The notes beneath the pieces were generated by a model that did not search any database, had not been told where the DNA came from, and was given only the letters and a program-made list of their open reading frames with translations. The translations under genes were made by a program, and so were the position numbers. A stretch of DNA of 64,000 nucleotides from Streptomyces rimosus subsp. rimosus (lineage in GTDB: Bacteria; Actinomycetota; Actinomycetes; Streptomycetales; Streptomycetaceae): the NCBI RefSeq assembly GCF_000720725.1, contig NZ_JOCQ01000040.1, forward strand, positions 101,517 through 165,516, in the 5' to 3' direction. Position 1 is the first letter of the stretch. Each line of letters starts with the position of its first letter. Positions 46,786-55,015 of the stretch are shown in pieces.

Positions 46786-47294
46786 GCGAATTCAATTTAC
46801 CTAGGGAAAAAAGAAAATGCATCGGGGGGAGGGGTTACGTGGGACGGGGCTCCTGTGTTATCGCGCGGGAGCGCACGAGCGCGCGAAACGCCCACACGAT
46901 GTCCTGGTTTGCCCGGAAAATATGGGGTGAAGCGGACGGGTTGTGGGGTCGGTCACAGCTCCGTAACGTCCTGCTGACCGGTTGGAATTATGTGCTCCGG
47001 CGCTAGCGAAATCTTGGCGTTTGAGCTGCGAAAAAGCGGGCAGAAGAATACGGGAAGCTGCGCACTTATGAATTGAGAATTCGCCGGTAAAAGGTGTACC
47101 GCAAGAAAAGCCGGAGCGTCCACGGTGTTTACGTGACGGAGAGGGGCGGATGAGTCCCGAGTGAATCGGCGGCCACCGTGCGCGGCCCTGCGGACAACGC
47201 CCGACGCAGGCGTGGGCCGAAAGACGGCCCGCGCGCGCCGGCCGGCCCGAGGTCCCGGTGCCGTCCGGCGTAGGGCGCGTCATACAGTGCGGCC
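46786..47294. other. Upstream region of ectABCD
   Basis: About 510 bp between ectA (-) and the amidohydrolase gene (+). It is clearly lower in G+C than the neighbours, with A-rich stretches such as GGGAAAAAAGAAAAT (46,804-46,818) and around 46,960-47,110. It must hold the osmotically controlled ect promoter(s). I see no perfect palindrome, no RNA gene, and no ORF I would trust. Confidence 0.55.
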
Positions 47295-48386
47295 ATGAGT
47301 GAGAGCGTGGTGCTGCACATCAAGGGGAGGGTCCTGGCCGGGCCGGACGACGTGCGCGACGAACTCTGGGTCGTCGACGGCCGGGTGACGTACGAGCGGC
47401 CCGCGGGCGGGCGGGAGGTGACGACCGTACGGGGCTGGGCGCTGCCGGGCCTGGTCGACGCCCACTGCCACGTGGGGCTCGACGCGCACGGGCCGGTGGA
47501 CGAGGCGACCAGCGAGAAACAGGCGCTGACCGAGCGCGAGGCGGGCACACTGCTGCTCAGGGACGCCGGCTCGCCGTCCGACACGCGCTGGATCGACGAC
47601 CGCGAGGACCTGCCGCGGATCATCCGCGCCGGCCGGCACATCGCCCGTACGCGCCGCTACATCCGCAACTACGCCCACGAGATCGAGCCGGAGGACCTGG
47701 TCGCGTACGTCGCGCGGGAGGCGCGGCGCGGCGACGGCTGGGTCAAGCTGGTCGGCGACTGGATCGACCGCGAGACCGGTGACCTGGGCGCCTGCTGGCC
47801 GCGCGGCGCCGTCGAGGCGGCCATCGCGGAGGCGCACCGGCTCGGGGCGCGGGTGACCGCGCACTGCTTCGCCGAGGAGACCCTCGCCCCGCTGGTCGAG
47901 GCGGGCATCGACTGCATCGAACACGCCACCGGCCTCACGGAGGAGACGATTCCGCTCTTCGCCGAGCGGGGCGTGGCGATCGTCCCGACGCTGGTGAACA
48001 TCGCCACCTTCCCCACCCTGGCGGCCGGGGGTGAGAAGAAGTTCCCCGCCTGGGCGAGCCACATGAGGAGCCTGCACGAGCGCCGCTACGACACGGTGCG
48101 CGCCGCATACGACGCCGGGGTGCCCATCTTCGCCGGCACCGACGCCGGCGGCTCGCTCGCGCACGGCCTGATCGCGCAGGAGGTCGCCGAACTGACCAAG
48201 GCGGGCATCCCCGCGGTGGACGCGCTCGCCGCCACGACGTGGGGGGCGCGGCGTTGGCTGGGACGGCCGGGGCTGGAGGAAGGCGCCCCGGCGGACCTGG
48301 TCGTGTACGACGGGGATCCGCGCGCGGACGTACGGGTGCTTGCCGCTCCGCGGCGGGTGGTGCTGCGGGGGCGGGTCGTCGGCTGA
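47295..48386 (+). CDS. Metal-dependent amidohydrolase (imidazolonepropionase-like)
   Basis: A 363-aa protein. Metal ligands: LPGLVDAHCHVGLDAHG (HxH), VKLVGDWID (Lys region), GARVTAHCFAEE and IDCIEHATG (His), and GTDAGGSLAHG (Asp). The C-terminal beta sandwich (GLEEGAPADLVVYDGDPRAD) closes the fold. The family hydrolyses cyclic amides, often peptide- or drug-like; substrate unknown. Not obviously linked to ectoine degradation. Confidence 0.85.
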   Translation: MSESVVLHIKGRVLAGPDDVRDELWVVDGRVTYERPAGGREVTTVRGWALPGLVDAHCHVGLDAHGPVDEATSEKQALTEREAGTLLLRDAGSPSDTRWIDDREDLPRIIRAGRHIARTRRYIRNYAHEIEPEDLVAYVAREARRGDGWVKLVGDWIDRETGDLGACWPRGAVEAAIAEAHRLGARVTAHCFAEETLAPLVEAGIDCIEHATGLTEETIPLFAERGVAIVPTLVNIATFPTLAAGGEKKFPAWASHMRSLHERRYDTVRAAYDAGVPIFAGTDAGGSLAHGLIAQEVAELTKAGIPAVDALAATTWGARRWLGRPGLEEGAPADLVVYDGDPRADVRVLAAPRRVVLRGRVVG

Positions 48387-48428
48387 CCGTTTTCCGCCCG
48401 TGGCGGCGCGTCGATGTCTTCGGCGCGG

Positions 48429-48812
48429 GCCCGGCCCCTCCGGACTTCGTCCTGCGGGGCCGGGCCCTCCCGTACGTATTCGGCTGTCGCGGCGTGGGTG
48501 GGGGGACGCCTGCCCCCACCGGCCGATGGTCGCCATACCGGCGGGTGGGGCTGGGCCGTAGGACGAAGTCTGGAGGACCGGCTCCGTACCCGGCTGCGGG
48601 CGGGCGGCTACCGGTAGGGGTACGGTGCCGGGCCCTCCAGACTTCGTCCTCCGGTCCCGGCCCCTCCTGTACGTGTCAGTCTGCGGCGGCGTGGGTGGGG
48701 GGACGCCTGCCCCCCACCGGTTGTTCGTCGCGGTGCCGGCGGGAGGGGGCGGGCCGTAGGACGGAGTCCGGAGGGCCGGGCCCGTACCCGGCTGCGGGCA
48801 GGCGGGGGTTAT
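48429..48812. repeat. Two about 185-bp intergenic repeats with inverted ends
   Basis: Copy A (about 48,429-48,614) and copy B (about 48,627-48,812) are direct repeats. Both start near GGCCC-TCC-GACTTCGTCCT and end with GTAGGACG-AGTC-GGAGG-CCGG, then CCGTACCCGGCTGCGGGC. The two ends of each copy are inverted relative to each other, so each copy could fold into a long stem. They fill the gap between two convergent genes, and copy B reaches the stop codon of the transporter gene. Confidence 0.8.
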
Positions 48813-49795
48813 CGGTCCTGGCGCGCGCCCGAGCGCATGCGCATCCATGCGGCTACCGCTGCGCCCGAGATGTTGTGCCATACGGAGAAGACCGCTGCCG
48901 GGAGTGCTGCTGCCGGGCTGAAGTGGGCGGTGGCCAGGGAGGCCGCGAGGCCGGAGTTCTGCATGCCGACCTCGAAGGCCAGGGCGCGGCCGGCCGGTTC
49001 GCCCAGGCGGGCCAGGCGGCCGGCCGCGTAACCGAGTGCCAGGCCGAGGCCGTTGTGCAGCACCACCGCGAGGATCACCAGGGCGGCCGCGTCCTTGATG
49101 CGCGCGGCGCTGCCGGACACCACGATCAGGACGATGGCCGCGATCGTCAGCGCGGACAGCCATGGGAGTGCGCGCAGTGCCCGGTCGACCCAGCGGCCCA
49201 GTGCGAGCCGGACCAGGAGTCCGCCGATCACCGGGAGCAGCACCGTCTTGAGGATGTCGCTCATCATGACCCCGGCGTCCACGTCCAGGAACTGGCCGGC
49301 GAGGAGAAGGGTCAGGGGCGGGGTGATCAGGGGGGCGAGGACCGTGGAGACCGTTGCGACCGAGACGGAGAGCGCCACATCGCCGCGGGCCAGGTAGGTC
49401 ACGACGTTGGAGGCGGTGCCGCTGGGGGCGCAGCCGACGAGGATGACACCGGCCGCGAGCTGTGGGGGCAGGTGGAGGACCGTGGCGATCAGCCAGCCCA
49501 GGCCGGGCATGATCACGTAGTGGGCAACCAGGCCCAGGCCCACCGCCCAGGGGCGTTTGGCGACCGCCATGAAGTCCGGTGGCGTCAGGGTCAGGCCCAT
49601 CGAGAACATCACGACGCCGAGCAGCCACGGGACGGCGGGTGCCCAGCCCGTGAACGGCGCGGGCCACAGCAGGCCGACCGCCCCGGCCAGGAGCACCAGC
49701 AGCGGGAAGACCGTGACGGCCCGCCGCGCCGCCCGGTCGGAGGCGGGCAGGTCACCGGTGGGGGCGGGGCGCTGGCTGAGCTGTTCGGTCGGCAC
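48809..49795 (-). CDS. Bile acid:sodium symporter-like transporter
   Basis: A 328-aa protein with a GTG start. Eight to ten membrane helices; VGCAPSGTASNVVTYLARGD (conserved substrate/sodium region) and FEVGMQNSGLAASLATAHFS match the BASS family. It probably imports an organic acid or related compound with sodium. The TAA stop lies within the end of repeat copy B. Confidence 0.88.
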   Translation of the reverse strand: MPTEQLSQRPAPTGDLPASDRAARRAVTVFPLLVLLAGAVGLLWPAPFTGWAPAVPWLLGVVMFSMGLTLTPPDFMAVAKRPWAVGLGLVAHYVIMPGLGWLIATVLHLPPQLAAGVILVGCAPSGTASNVVTYLARGDVALSVSVATVSTVLAPLITPPLTLLLAGQFLDVDAGVMMSDILKTVLLPVIGGLLVRLALGRWVDRALRALPWLSALTIAAIVLIVVSGSAARIKDAAALVILAVVLHNGLGLALGYAAGRLARLGEPAGRALAFEVGMQNSGLAASLATAHFSPAAALPAAVFSVWHNISGAAVAAWMRMRSGARQDR

Positions 49796-49883
49796 GGCGG
49801 AACCCTAACGCCGGGGTGCGTGTATGGGGCAGTGGGTTTCGGATGGTGGACAGGGGCGAGGGCGTGGAGGGGACGGGCGCGGG

Positions 49884-51473
49884 TCAGCCCGTCAGGGCCT
49901 TCGCCAGGGCTTCGGTGAAGCGGTCGGTGGTCGCCCGGTCGCGTACGGCCAGCCGTAGCCACTCCGGGCCCAGCCCCGGAAACGTGTCGCCGCGCCGTAC
50001 CGCAAAGCCGAGCGTGCGCAGCCGGGTGCGGACGGTCGCGGCGTCCGGCAGCCGGATCAGGACGAAGGGGCCTTCGGGCGGGGTCGTCACATGGGCCCGC
50101 CGGCCGTCGGGGGCGCCTACCTCCGCCAGGCGGGCCAGCAGGTGATCGCGGTCGGCTGCGATCTTCCGGGCCGCTTCCTCCGCCTCGGCCAGCGCCGCGG
50201 GCTCACAGCACGCCTCGGCCGCGGCGAGCGCCGGCGCCGACACCGGCCACAGCGGCTGCGCGCGCTCCAGGTCCGCGATGGTTTCCGGGGCGGCCAGGAC
50301 GTAGCCGATCCGCAGGCCCGCCAGGCCCCAGGTCTTGGTCAGGCTGCGGAGCACGACGAGTCCCGGTATGTCCGTCCGCGGCGCCAGCGACTCGTGTTCG
50401 CCGGGGACCGCGTCCATGAACGCCTCGTCCACGACCAGGGTGCGGCCGGGACGCGCCAGCCGCGCGATCTCCGCGGCGGGGTGGAGGACGGAGGTGGGGT
50501 TGGTCGGGTTGCCGATGACGACGAGGTCGGCGGCCTCGGGGACCTCGGAGGCGGTCAGGCGGAAGCCGTTCTGCTCGGTGAGCACCACCCGTTCCACCTG
50601 GTGGCCCGCGTCGCGCAGCGCCGCCTCGGGCTCGGTGAACTGGGGGTGGACGACGACCGGGCGCCGGGCCCGCACCGCGCGGGCGATCAGGACGAACGCC
50701 TCCGCCGCACCCGCCGTCAGCAGCACCCGCTCCGGAGGGAGCCCGTGCCGCGCCGCCACCGCCGCGCGCGCCGGGCCGCCGTCCGGGTACGCGGCCAGCC
50801 CGTCCAGCGAGGCGGCGATCCGCGCCTTGAGCCAGGCCGGCGGCGTACCGGCGCGCACATTGACCGCGAGGTCGGTCAGCGCGGCGTCCGCGCCCCGTAC
50901 CTCTGCGTCACCGTGGTGGCGCAGGTCCGGCTCGTACGGGCGGCAACCGGAACCGGGTATGCCGGCGGGGGCGGTGGACGGCGGGGTGGGCACGGTCTCT
51001 CCTCGGTGCGGTGGGGGTGTGGTGCGGGCCCTGGCCACGGCGCAGGTGGCCCGGGCCCCGGGCAGCGACTTGCGCTTGCCGACGACGAGTTCGGCCGCGG
51101 CCGGGCCGGGGCCGCCGTCCGTACCGGGCCCGCCGTCCGTACCGGGCCCGCCGCCCGCCGCGGTCAGCGCGGCGGCCTCCGCAACGCTCGGCGTGCCGAC
51201 GGCGGCCAGCGGCGCCTGGGACGGATGTGGTACGGATACGGCGGCCAGGACCGCGGCCGGGTACGCCAGCAGCGGCACGCCGAGCCGCCGCGCCGCTTCG
51301 GCCACTCCCGGCTCCGCCGCCTTGGTGTCGACGGTCGCGAGCGCGGTGACCGCGTCCGGTGTCAGGCCCGCCAGGGCGAGGCTGTCGGCGATCAGAGCCA
51401 GTAGCTCGGCGGCCGGGAGGCCCCGGCGGGCGCCGACGCCGACGACGACCGGTGCTGTGCTCACGGTGTTCAC
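49884..51473 (-). CDS. CobE/CbiG-C domain fused to CobC-like PLP enzyme
   Basis: A 529-aa protein with a GTG start. Residues about 8-130 are a CobE/CbiG C-terminal domain (VVVGVGARRGLPAAELLALI, then LATVDTKAAEPGVAEAARRL). After a repetitive linker (GGPGTDGGPGTDGG, then PPHRGETV) follows a class I/II aminotransferase-like domain with LVVIGNPTNPTSVLHPAAEI, VDEAFMDAVPGEHESL and the PLP Lys in LRSLTKTWGLAGLRIGYVLA. That half resembles threonine-phosphate decarboxylase (CobC/Rv2231c). Both belong to cobalamin synthesis. Confidence 0.85.
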   Translation of the reverse strand: MNTVSTAPVVVGVGARRGLPAAELLALIADSLALAGLTPDAVTALATVDTKAAEPGVAEAARRLGVPLLAYPAAVLAAVSVPHPSQAPLAAVGTPSVAEAAALTAAGGGPGTDGGPGTDGGPGPAAAELVVGKRKSLPGARATCAVARARTTPPPHRGETVPTPPSTAPAGIPGSGCRPYEPDLRHHGDAEVRGADAALTDLAVNVRAGTPPAWLKARIAASLDGLAAYPDGGPARAAVAARHGLPPERVLLTAGAAEAFVLIARAVRARRPVVVHPQFTEPEAALRDAGHQVERVVLTEQNGFRLTASEVPEAADLVVIGNPTNPTSVLHPAAEIARLARPGRTLVVDEAFMDAVPGEHESLAPRTDIPGLVVLRSLTKTWGLAGLRIGYVLAAPETIADLERAQPLWPVSAPALAAAEACCEPAALAEAEEAARKIAADRDHLLARLAEVGAPDGRRAHVTTPPEGPFVLIRLPDAATVRTRLRTLGFAVRRGDTFPGLGPEWLRLAVRDRATTDRFTEALAKALTG

Positions 51474-51565
51474 CGCGGCCGTGCCGGGCGCCGGACATGC
51501 GGGACGCGCGGCCGGTCGGTAAGCAGGAGTGAGGGGTGCCGGAACCCCGGGGAAGGGGTGAGACC

Positions 51566-52291
51566 GTGCCGGTGGCCATCGCGCTGGGCGCGTTCCTGAT
51601 GACTCTGGTCGGCGGCTGGGTCGCCCATCGGGTCACCGACCGCCGGCATCTGGTCCTGGGACTGGCCGGCGGCCTGATGCTGGGCGTGGTCGGGCTCGAC
51701 CTGCTGCCCGAGGCGCTGGAGGCGGCGGGCGGCGAGGTGTACGGGGTGCCGGCCGCGCTGCTGTGCTTCGTGCTGGGGTTTCTCGCCACGCACGCGGTCG
51801 AACGGCTGCTGGCGGTCCGCAAGGCCGCCCACGGCATGGACCCGGAGGAGCGGGTGCCGCAGGTCGGCCTGACGGCCGCCAGCGCCATGGTGGTGCACAG
51901 CTTCATGGACGGCTTTGCCATAGGGGCGGCGTACCAGGTGGGCCGCGAGATGGCGGTGGCGGTGGCGCTCGCCGTCATCGCCCACGACTTCGCGGACGGC
52001 TTCAACACGTACACGATCACCAGCCTGTACGGGAACGCCCGCAAGCGGGCGCTGCTCATGCTCGGCGCGGACGCGCTCGCCCCGCTGGCCGGTGCCGCCG
52101 CCACCCTGGCGTTCACTCTTCCGGAGCAATGGCTCGGCGTTTACCTGGGCTTCTTCGGCGGTGTCCTGCTCTACCTGGCGACCTCCGACATCCTCCCGGA
52201 GGCGCATCACGACCATCCCGCACTGTCCACGCTGCTGTGCACCGTGGCGGGCGTGGGGTTCATCTGGCTGGTGGTCGGGATCGCGGGGTGA
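51566..52291 (+). CDS. ZIP-family metal transporter
   Basis: A 241-aa membrane protein, GTG at 51566 after GGGGAAGGGGTGAGACC (a start at 51536 is less likely). About eight helices, with the conserved VVHSFMDGFAIGAAYQ and AVIAHDFADGFNTYTI carrying the metal His/Asp pairs of ZIP transporters. It lies between cob genes on the opposite strand and might supply cobalt or zinc; substrate unproven. Confidence 0.82.
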   Translation: MPVAIALGAFLMTLVGGWVAHRVTDRRHLVLGLAGGLMLGVVGLDLLPEALEAAGGEVYGVPAALLCFVLGFLATHAVERLLAVRKAAHGMDPEERVPQVGLTAASAMVVHSFMDGFAIGAAYQVGREMAVAVALAVIAHDFADGFNTYTITSLYGNARKRALLMLGADALAPLAGAAATLAFTLPEQWLGVYLGFFGGVLLYLATSDILPEAHHDHPALSTLLCTVAGVGFIWLVVGIAG

Positions 52292-52334
52292 CACGGGAGG
52301 GGGTGCCGGGCCGGAGCGGCACCGGGCAGGGTGG

Positions 52335-52976
52335 TCATGGCGTACCGGCTCCCGCGCCTATGGAGACCGGGCCGTTGCGCCCTTCCAGTACGGCCGTCAG
52401 TCCGGGCTCGTCGCTCGCCTCGACGGTGAGCGCGGCCCCCAGTGCGGCCAGCTCGGCGCGGATCGTCGCCGGGTCCGGGTGCGTACCGGAGAACGCGCGC
52501 AGCGGTACGACCGGCAGCGCCTGCCCGGCGGCCGGGTGCGGGGCGTCGCCCCAGTCCAGCAGGAACGGCACCAGTCCGCCGGGGCGCGGCGGCGTCAGTG
52601 TCCACGAGAGGGTGCCGCCGTCCGGGGTCCGGCGGCACATCGCCACCGGCTCGCCCGGGTCGTAGCCGAGCGCGCGCGCCCGCGCGACGTGTCCCGCTAT
52701 GCCGCGTACCCGGACCGCCCAGTGGGCCAGCCGGGGCCCGGCCAGGGAGTCGATGCCGAACCAGCGCGGCGCCTCGGGGGCCGGCTGCGCGGGGTCCGGC
52801 CCGATGATCTCCAGGTAGGCGCCGTCGCCCAGACCCAGCAGGGCGTTGCGGGTGCCCCGGCCGGGGTGCCCGCCGCCCGGCACCGGCCGGACGCCGGTCA
52901 GCGCGGCGACCTCGGCGGCGGTGTTCTCCAGGTCGGGGGTGGCGAGGACCAGGTGGTCCAGTACGGCGTCAGCCAC
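52335..52976 (-). CDS. VOC-family (glyoxalase-like) protein in the cob operon
   Basis: A 213-aa protein with a GTG start overlapping the cobB stop by 8 nt. LDHLVLATPDLENTAAEVAA, then GRGTRNALLGLGDGAYLEII and LAHWAVRVRGIAGHVARARA match the glyoxalase-like domain (PF13468 type). The second part (LEGRNGPVSIGAG) closes the fold. No link to cobalamin chemistry is known; it looks like a passenger gene at the operon's end. Confidence 0.8.
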   Translation of the reverse strand: MADAVLDHLVLATPDLENTAAEVAALTGVRPVPGGGHPGRGTRNALLGLGDGAYLEIIGPDPAQPAPEAPRWFGIDSLAGPRLAHWAVRVRGIAGHVARARALGYDPGEPVAMCRRTPDGGTLSWTLTPPRPGGLVPFLLDWGDAPHPAAGQALPVVPLRAFSGTHPDPATIRAELAALGAALTVEASDEPGLTAVLEGRNGPVSIGAGAGTP

Positions 52977-54360
52977 AGGGGGCCTCCAGCGGCGGGCGGG
53001 CAGCGGCGTTCGCGGCCAGGCGGCGGGCCAGCGACGGCTCGGCCGCCCAGTGGACGTGCAGGTACGAGGCGTGCACCCCGTTCTGGACGTGGCCCTCCAC
53101 CCGGCGTGCGGGATGGGTCATGCCCCAGGCGGGGGACGTACCCGCGCCCGGTTCCAGCACCGTACGGTGGAATTCGTGGCCGCGCACCCGCGTACCCGCC
53201 AGGGCAAGGGCGTTGTCCTCCAGCGCCACCGCCTCCCGGTAGCCGAGAGTGAGCCGCTCCGACATCCGCGCGTCGGCGGGCAGCACCCCGCACATCGGGG
53301 CCCCGTCGAGGGTCCGCGACAGGTAGAGGAGTCCCGCGCACTCGGCGACGACCGGTGCGCCGGAGGCCGCCAGGCCGACCACGGCGCGGCGCAGCGGCTC
53401 GTTCGCCGACAGCTCGGCCGCGTACATCTCGGGGAAGCCGCCGCCGATCACCAGCGCCTGCGTCCCGGCGGGCAGCCGCTCGTCGCGCAGCGGGTCGAAC
53501 ACGGCCACCTCCGCCCCGGCCGCCGTCAGCAGCTCGGCGTGCTCGGCGTAGGCGAACGTGAACGCGGCGCCGCCCGCGACGGCCACCACCGGCTTGCCGG
53601 TCACGCTTTCCGCTCCGCCCTGGGCCACGGCCTGCCGCGGGTCCCAGGCCGTGCCGGGCAGTTCGGGCGCGCTGTGCGCCAGTGCCAGCAGTGCCTTGAG
53701 GTCGCAGCCCTCCCGTACCTGCGCGGCCTGCGCCCGTACGGAATCGACCGCCGCGGCCTGCCGTTCGGCGACCGGGATCAGGCCCAGGTGCCGCGACGGC
53801 GTCTGTACCTGCGGCGCCCGGCGCAGCGCGCCCAGCACCGGCACGCCCGCCTCGTCCAGCGCGGCGCGCAGCAGTTCCTCGTGCCGGTCGGAGCCGACCT
53901 TGTTCAGGATCACCCCGGCCAGCCGCACCCCCGGGTCCCAGGACGCGAAGCCGTGCACCAGCGCCGCCACCGACCGGGACTGCGCCGAGGCGTCCACGAC
54001 CAGCACCACCGGTGCCCGCAGCAGCTTGGCGACCTGCGCGGTGGAGGCCAGTTCGCCGAGCCCGGAGGCGCCGTCGTACAGGCCCATCACGCCCTCGACG
54101 ATGGCGAGGTCGGCGTCGGCCGCGCCATGCAGGAACAGCGGCTCGACCTGGTCGGGGCCGCACAGGTACGCGTCCAGGTTGCGGCCGGGGCGGCCGGTCG
54201 CCAGGGCGTGGTAGCCCGGGTCGATGTAGTCCGGCCCGACCTTGTGCGCGGAGACCGTGAGCCCGGCCTCGGTGAAGGCCGCCATCAGGCCGGTGGCGAC
54301 GGTCGTCTTGCCGGTGCCCGAGGCGGGCGCGGCGATGACGAGCCGGGGGATGGTGCTCAC
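52969..54360 (-). CDS. cobB: Cobyrinate a,c-diamide synthase
   Basis: A 463-aa protein with a GTG start. Walker A-like RLVIAAPASGTGKTTVATGL, VEGVMGLYDGASGLGELAST, ILNKVGSDRHEELLRAALDE, and the glutaminase Cys in VVAECAGLLYLSRTLDGAPM. C-terminal His region VRGHEFHRTVLEPGAG. It amidates the a and c side chains of cobyrinate with glutamine and ATP. Confidence 0.93.
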   Translation of the reverse strand: MSTIPRLVIAAPASGTGKTTVATGLMAAFTEAGLTVSAHKVGPDYIDPGYHALATGRPGRNLDAYLCGPDQVEPLFLHGAADADLAIVEGVMGLYDGASGLGELASTAQVAKLLRAPVVLVVDASAQSRSVAALVHGFASWDPGVRLAGVILNKVGSDRHEELLRAALDEAGVPVLGALRRAPQVQTPSRHLGLIPVAERQAAAVDSVRAQAAQVREGCDLKALLALAHSAPELPGTAWDPRQAVAQGGAESVTGKPVVAVAGGAAFTFAYAEHAELLTAAGAEVAVFDPLRDERLPAGTQALVIGGGFPEMYAAELSANEPLRRAVVGLAASGAPVVAECAGLLYLSRTLDGAPMCGVLPADARMSERLTLGYREAVALEDNALALAGTRVRGHEFHRTVLEPGAGTSPAWGMTHPARRVEGHVQNGVHASYLHVHWAAEPSLARRLAANAAARPPLEAPCG

Positions 54361-54415
54361 GGTCCGGTTGCTCCTGGTGCTGCTGTTCTCGTCGCTGTCG
54401 TGCCGGGCGGCACCG

Positions 54416-55015
54416 TCACCACTCGATGCCCCGCTGGCCCTTCTGGCCCGCGTCCATCGGGTGCTTGACCTTGGTCATCTCGGTCACCAGGTCCGCGTAA
54501 TCGCACAGCTCCTGCGGCGCGTTGCGGCCCGTGATGACGACGTGCTGGGTGCCCGGCCGGTCGCGCAGGACGGAGACCACCTCGGCGGGGTCCACCCACC
54601 CCCAGTGCATCGGGTACGCGAACTCGTCCAGCACGTACAGCTTGTACGTCTCGGCCGCCAGGTCCCGCTTGACCTGCTCCCAGCCCTCGCGGGCCGCCTC
54701 CTCGTTGCTGAACTGGGAGTCGCGCTGCACCCACGACCAGCCCTCGCCCATCTTGTGCCAGGCGACCGTGCCGCCCTCGCCGGTGCCGCCCAGCACCCGC
54801 AGCGCGCGCTCCTCGCCCACCTTCCACTTCGCCGACTTCACGAACTGGAACACCCCGACCGGCCAGCCCTGGTTCCAGGCCCGCAGCGCCAGCCCGAAGG
54901 CGGCGGTGGACTTGCCCTTGCCGGGGCCGGTGTGGACGAGGACCAGCGGGCGGTTGCGGCGCTGGCGTGTGGTGAGCCCGTCGTCCGGTACGACGGACGG
55001 CTGTCCCTGTGGCAT
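54416..55015 (-). CDS. cobO: Cob(I)yrinic acid a,c-diamide adenosyltransferase
   Basis: A 199-aa CobA/BtuR-type protein: VLVHTGPGKGKSTAAFGLAL (P-loop), VGVFQFVKSAKWKVGEERAL, VLDEFAYPMHWGWVDPAEVV and HVVITGRNAPQELCDYADLV. It adds the adenosyl group to reduced corrinoid. ATG overlaps the chelatase stop by one base. Confidence 0.94.
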   Translation of the reverse strand: MPQGQPSVVPDDGLTTRQRRNRPLVLVHTGPGKGKSTAAFGLALRAWNQGWPVGVFQFVKSAKWKVGEERALRVLGGTGEGGTVAWHKMGEGWSWVQRDSQFSNEEAAREGWEQVKRDLAAETYKLYVLDEFAYPMHWGWVDPAEVVSVLRDRPGTQHVVITGRNAPQELCDYADLVTEMTKVKHPMDAGQKGQRGIEW

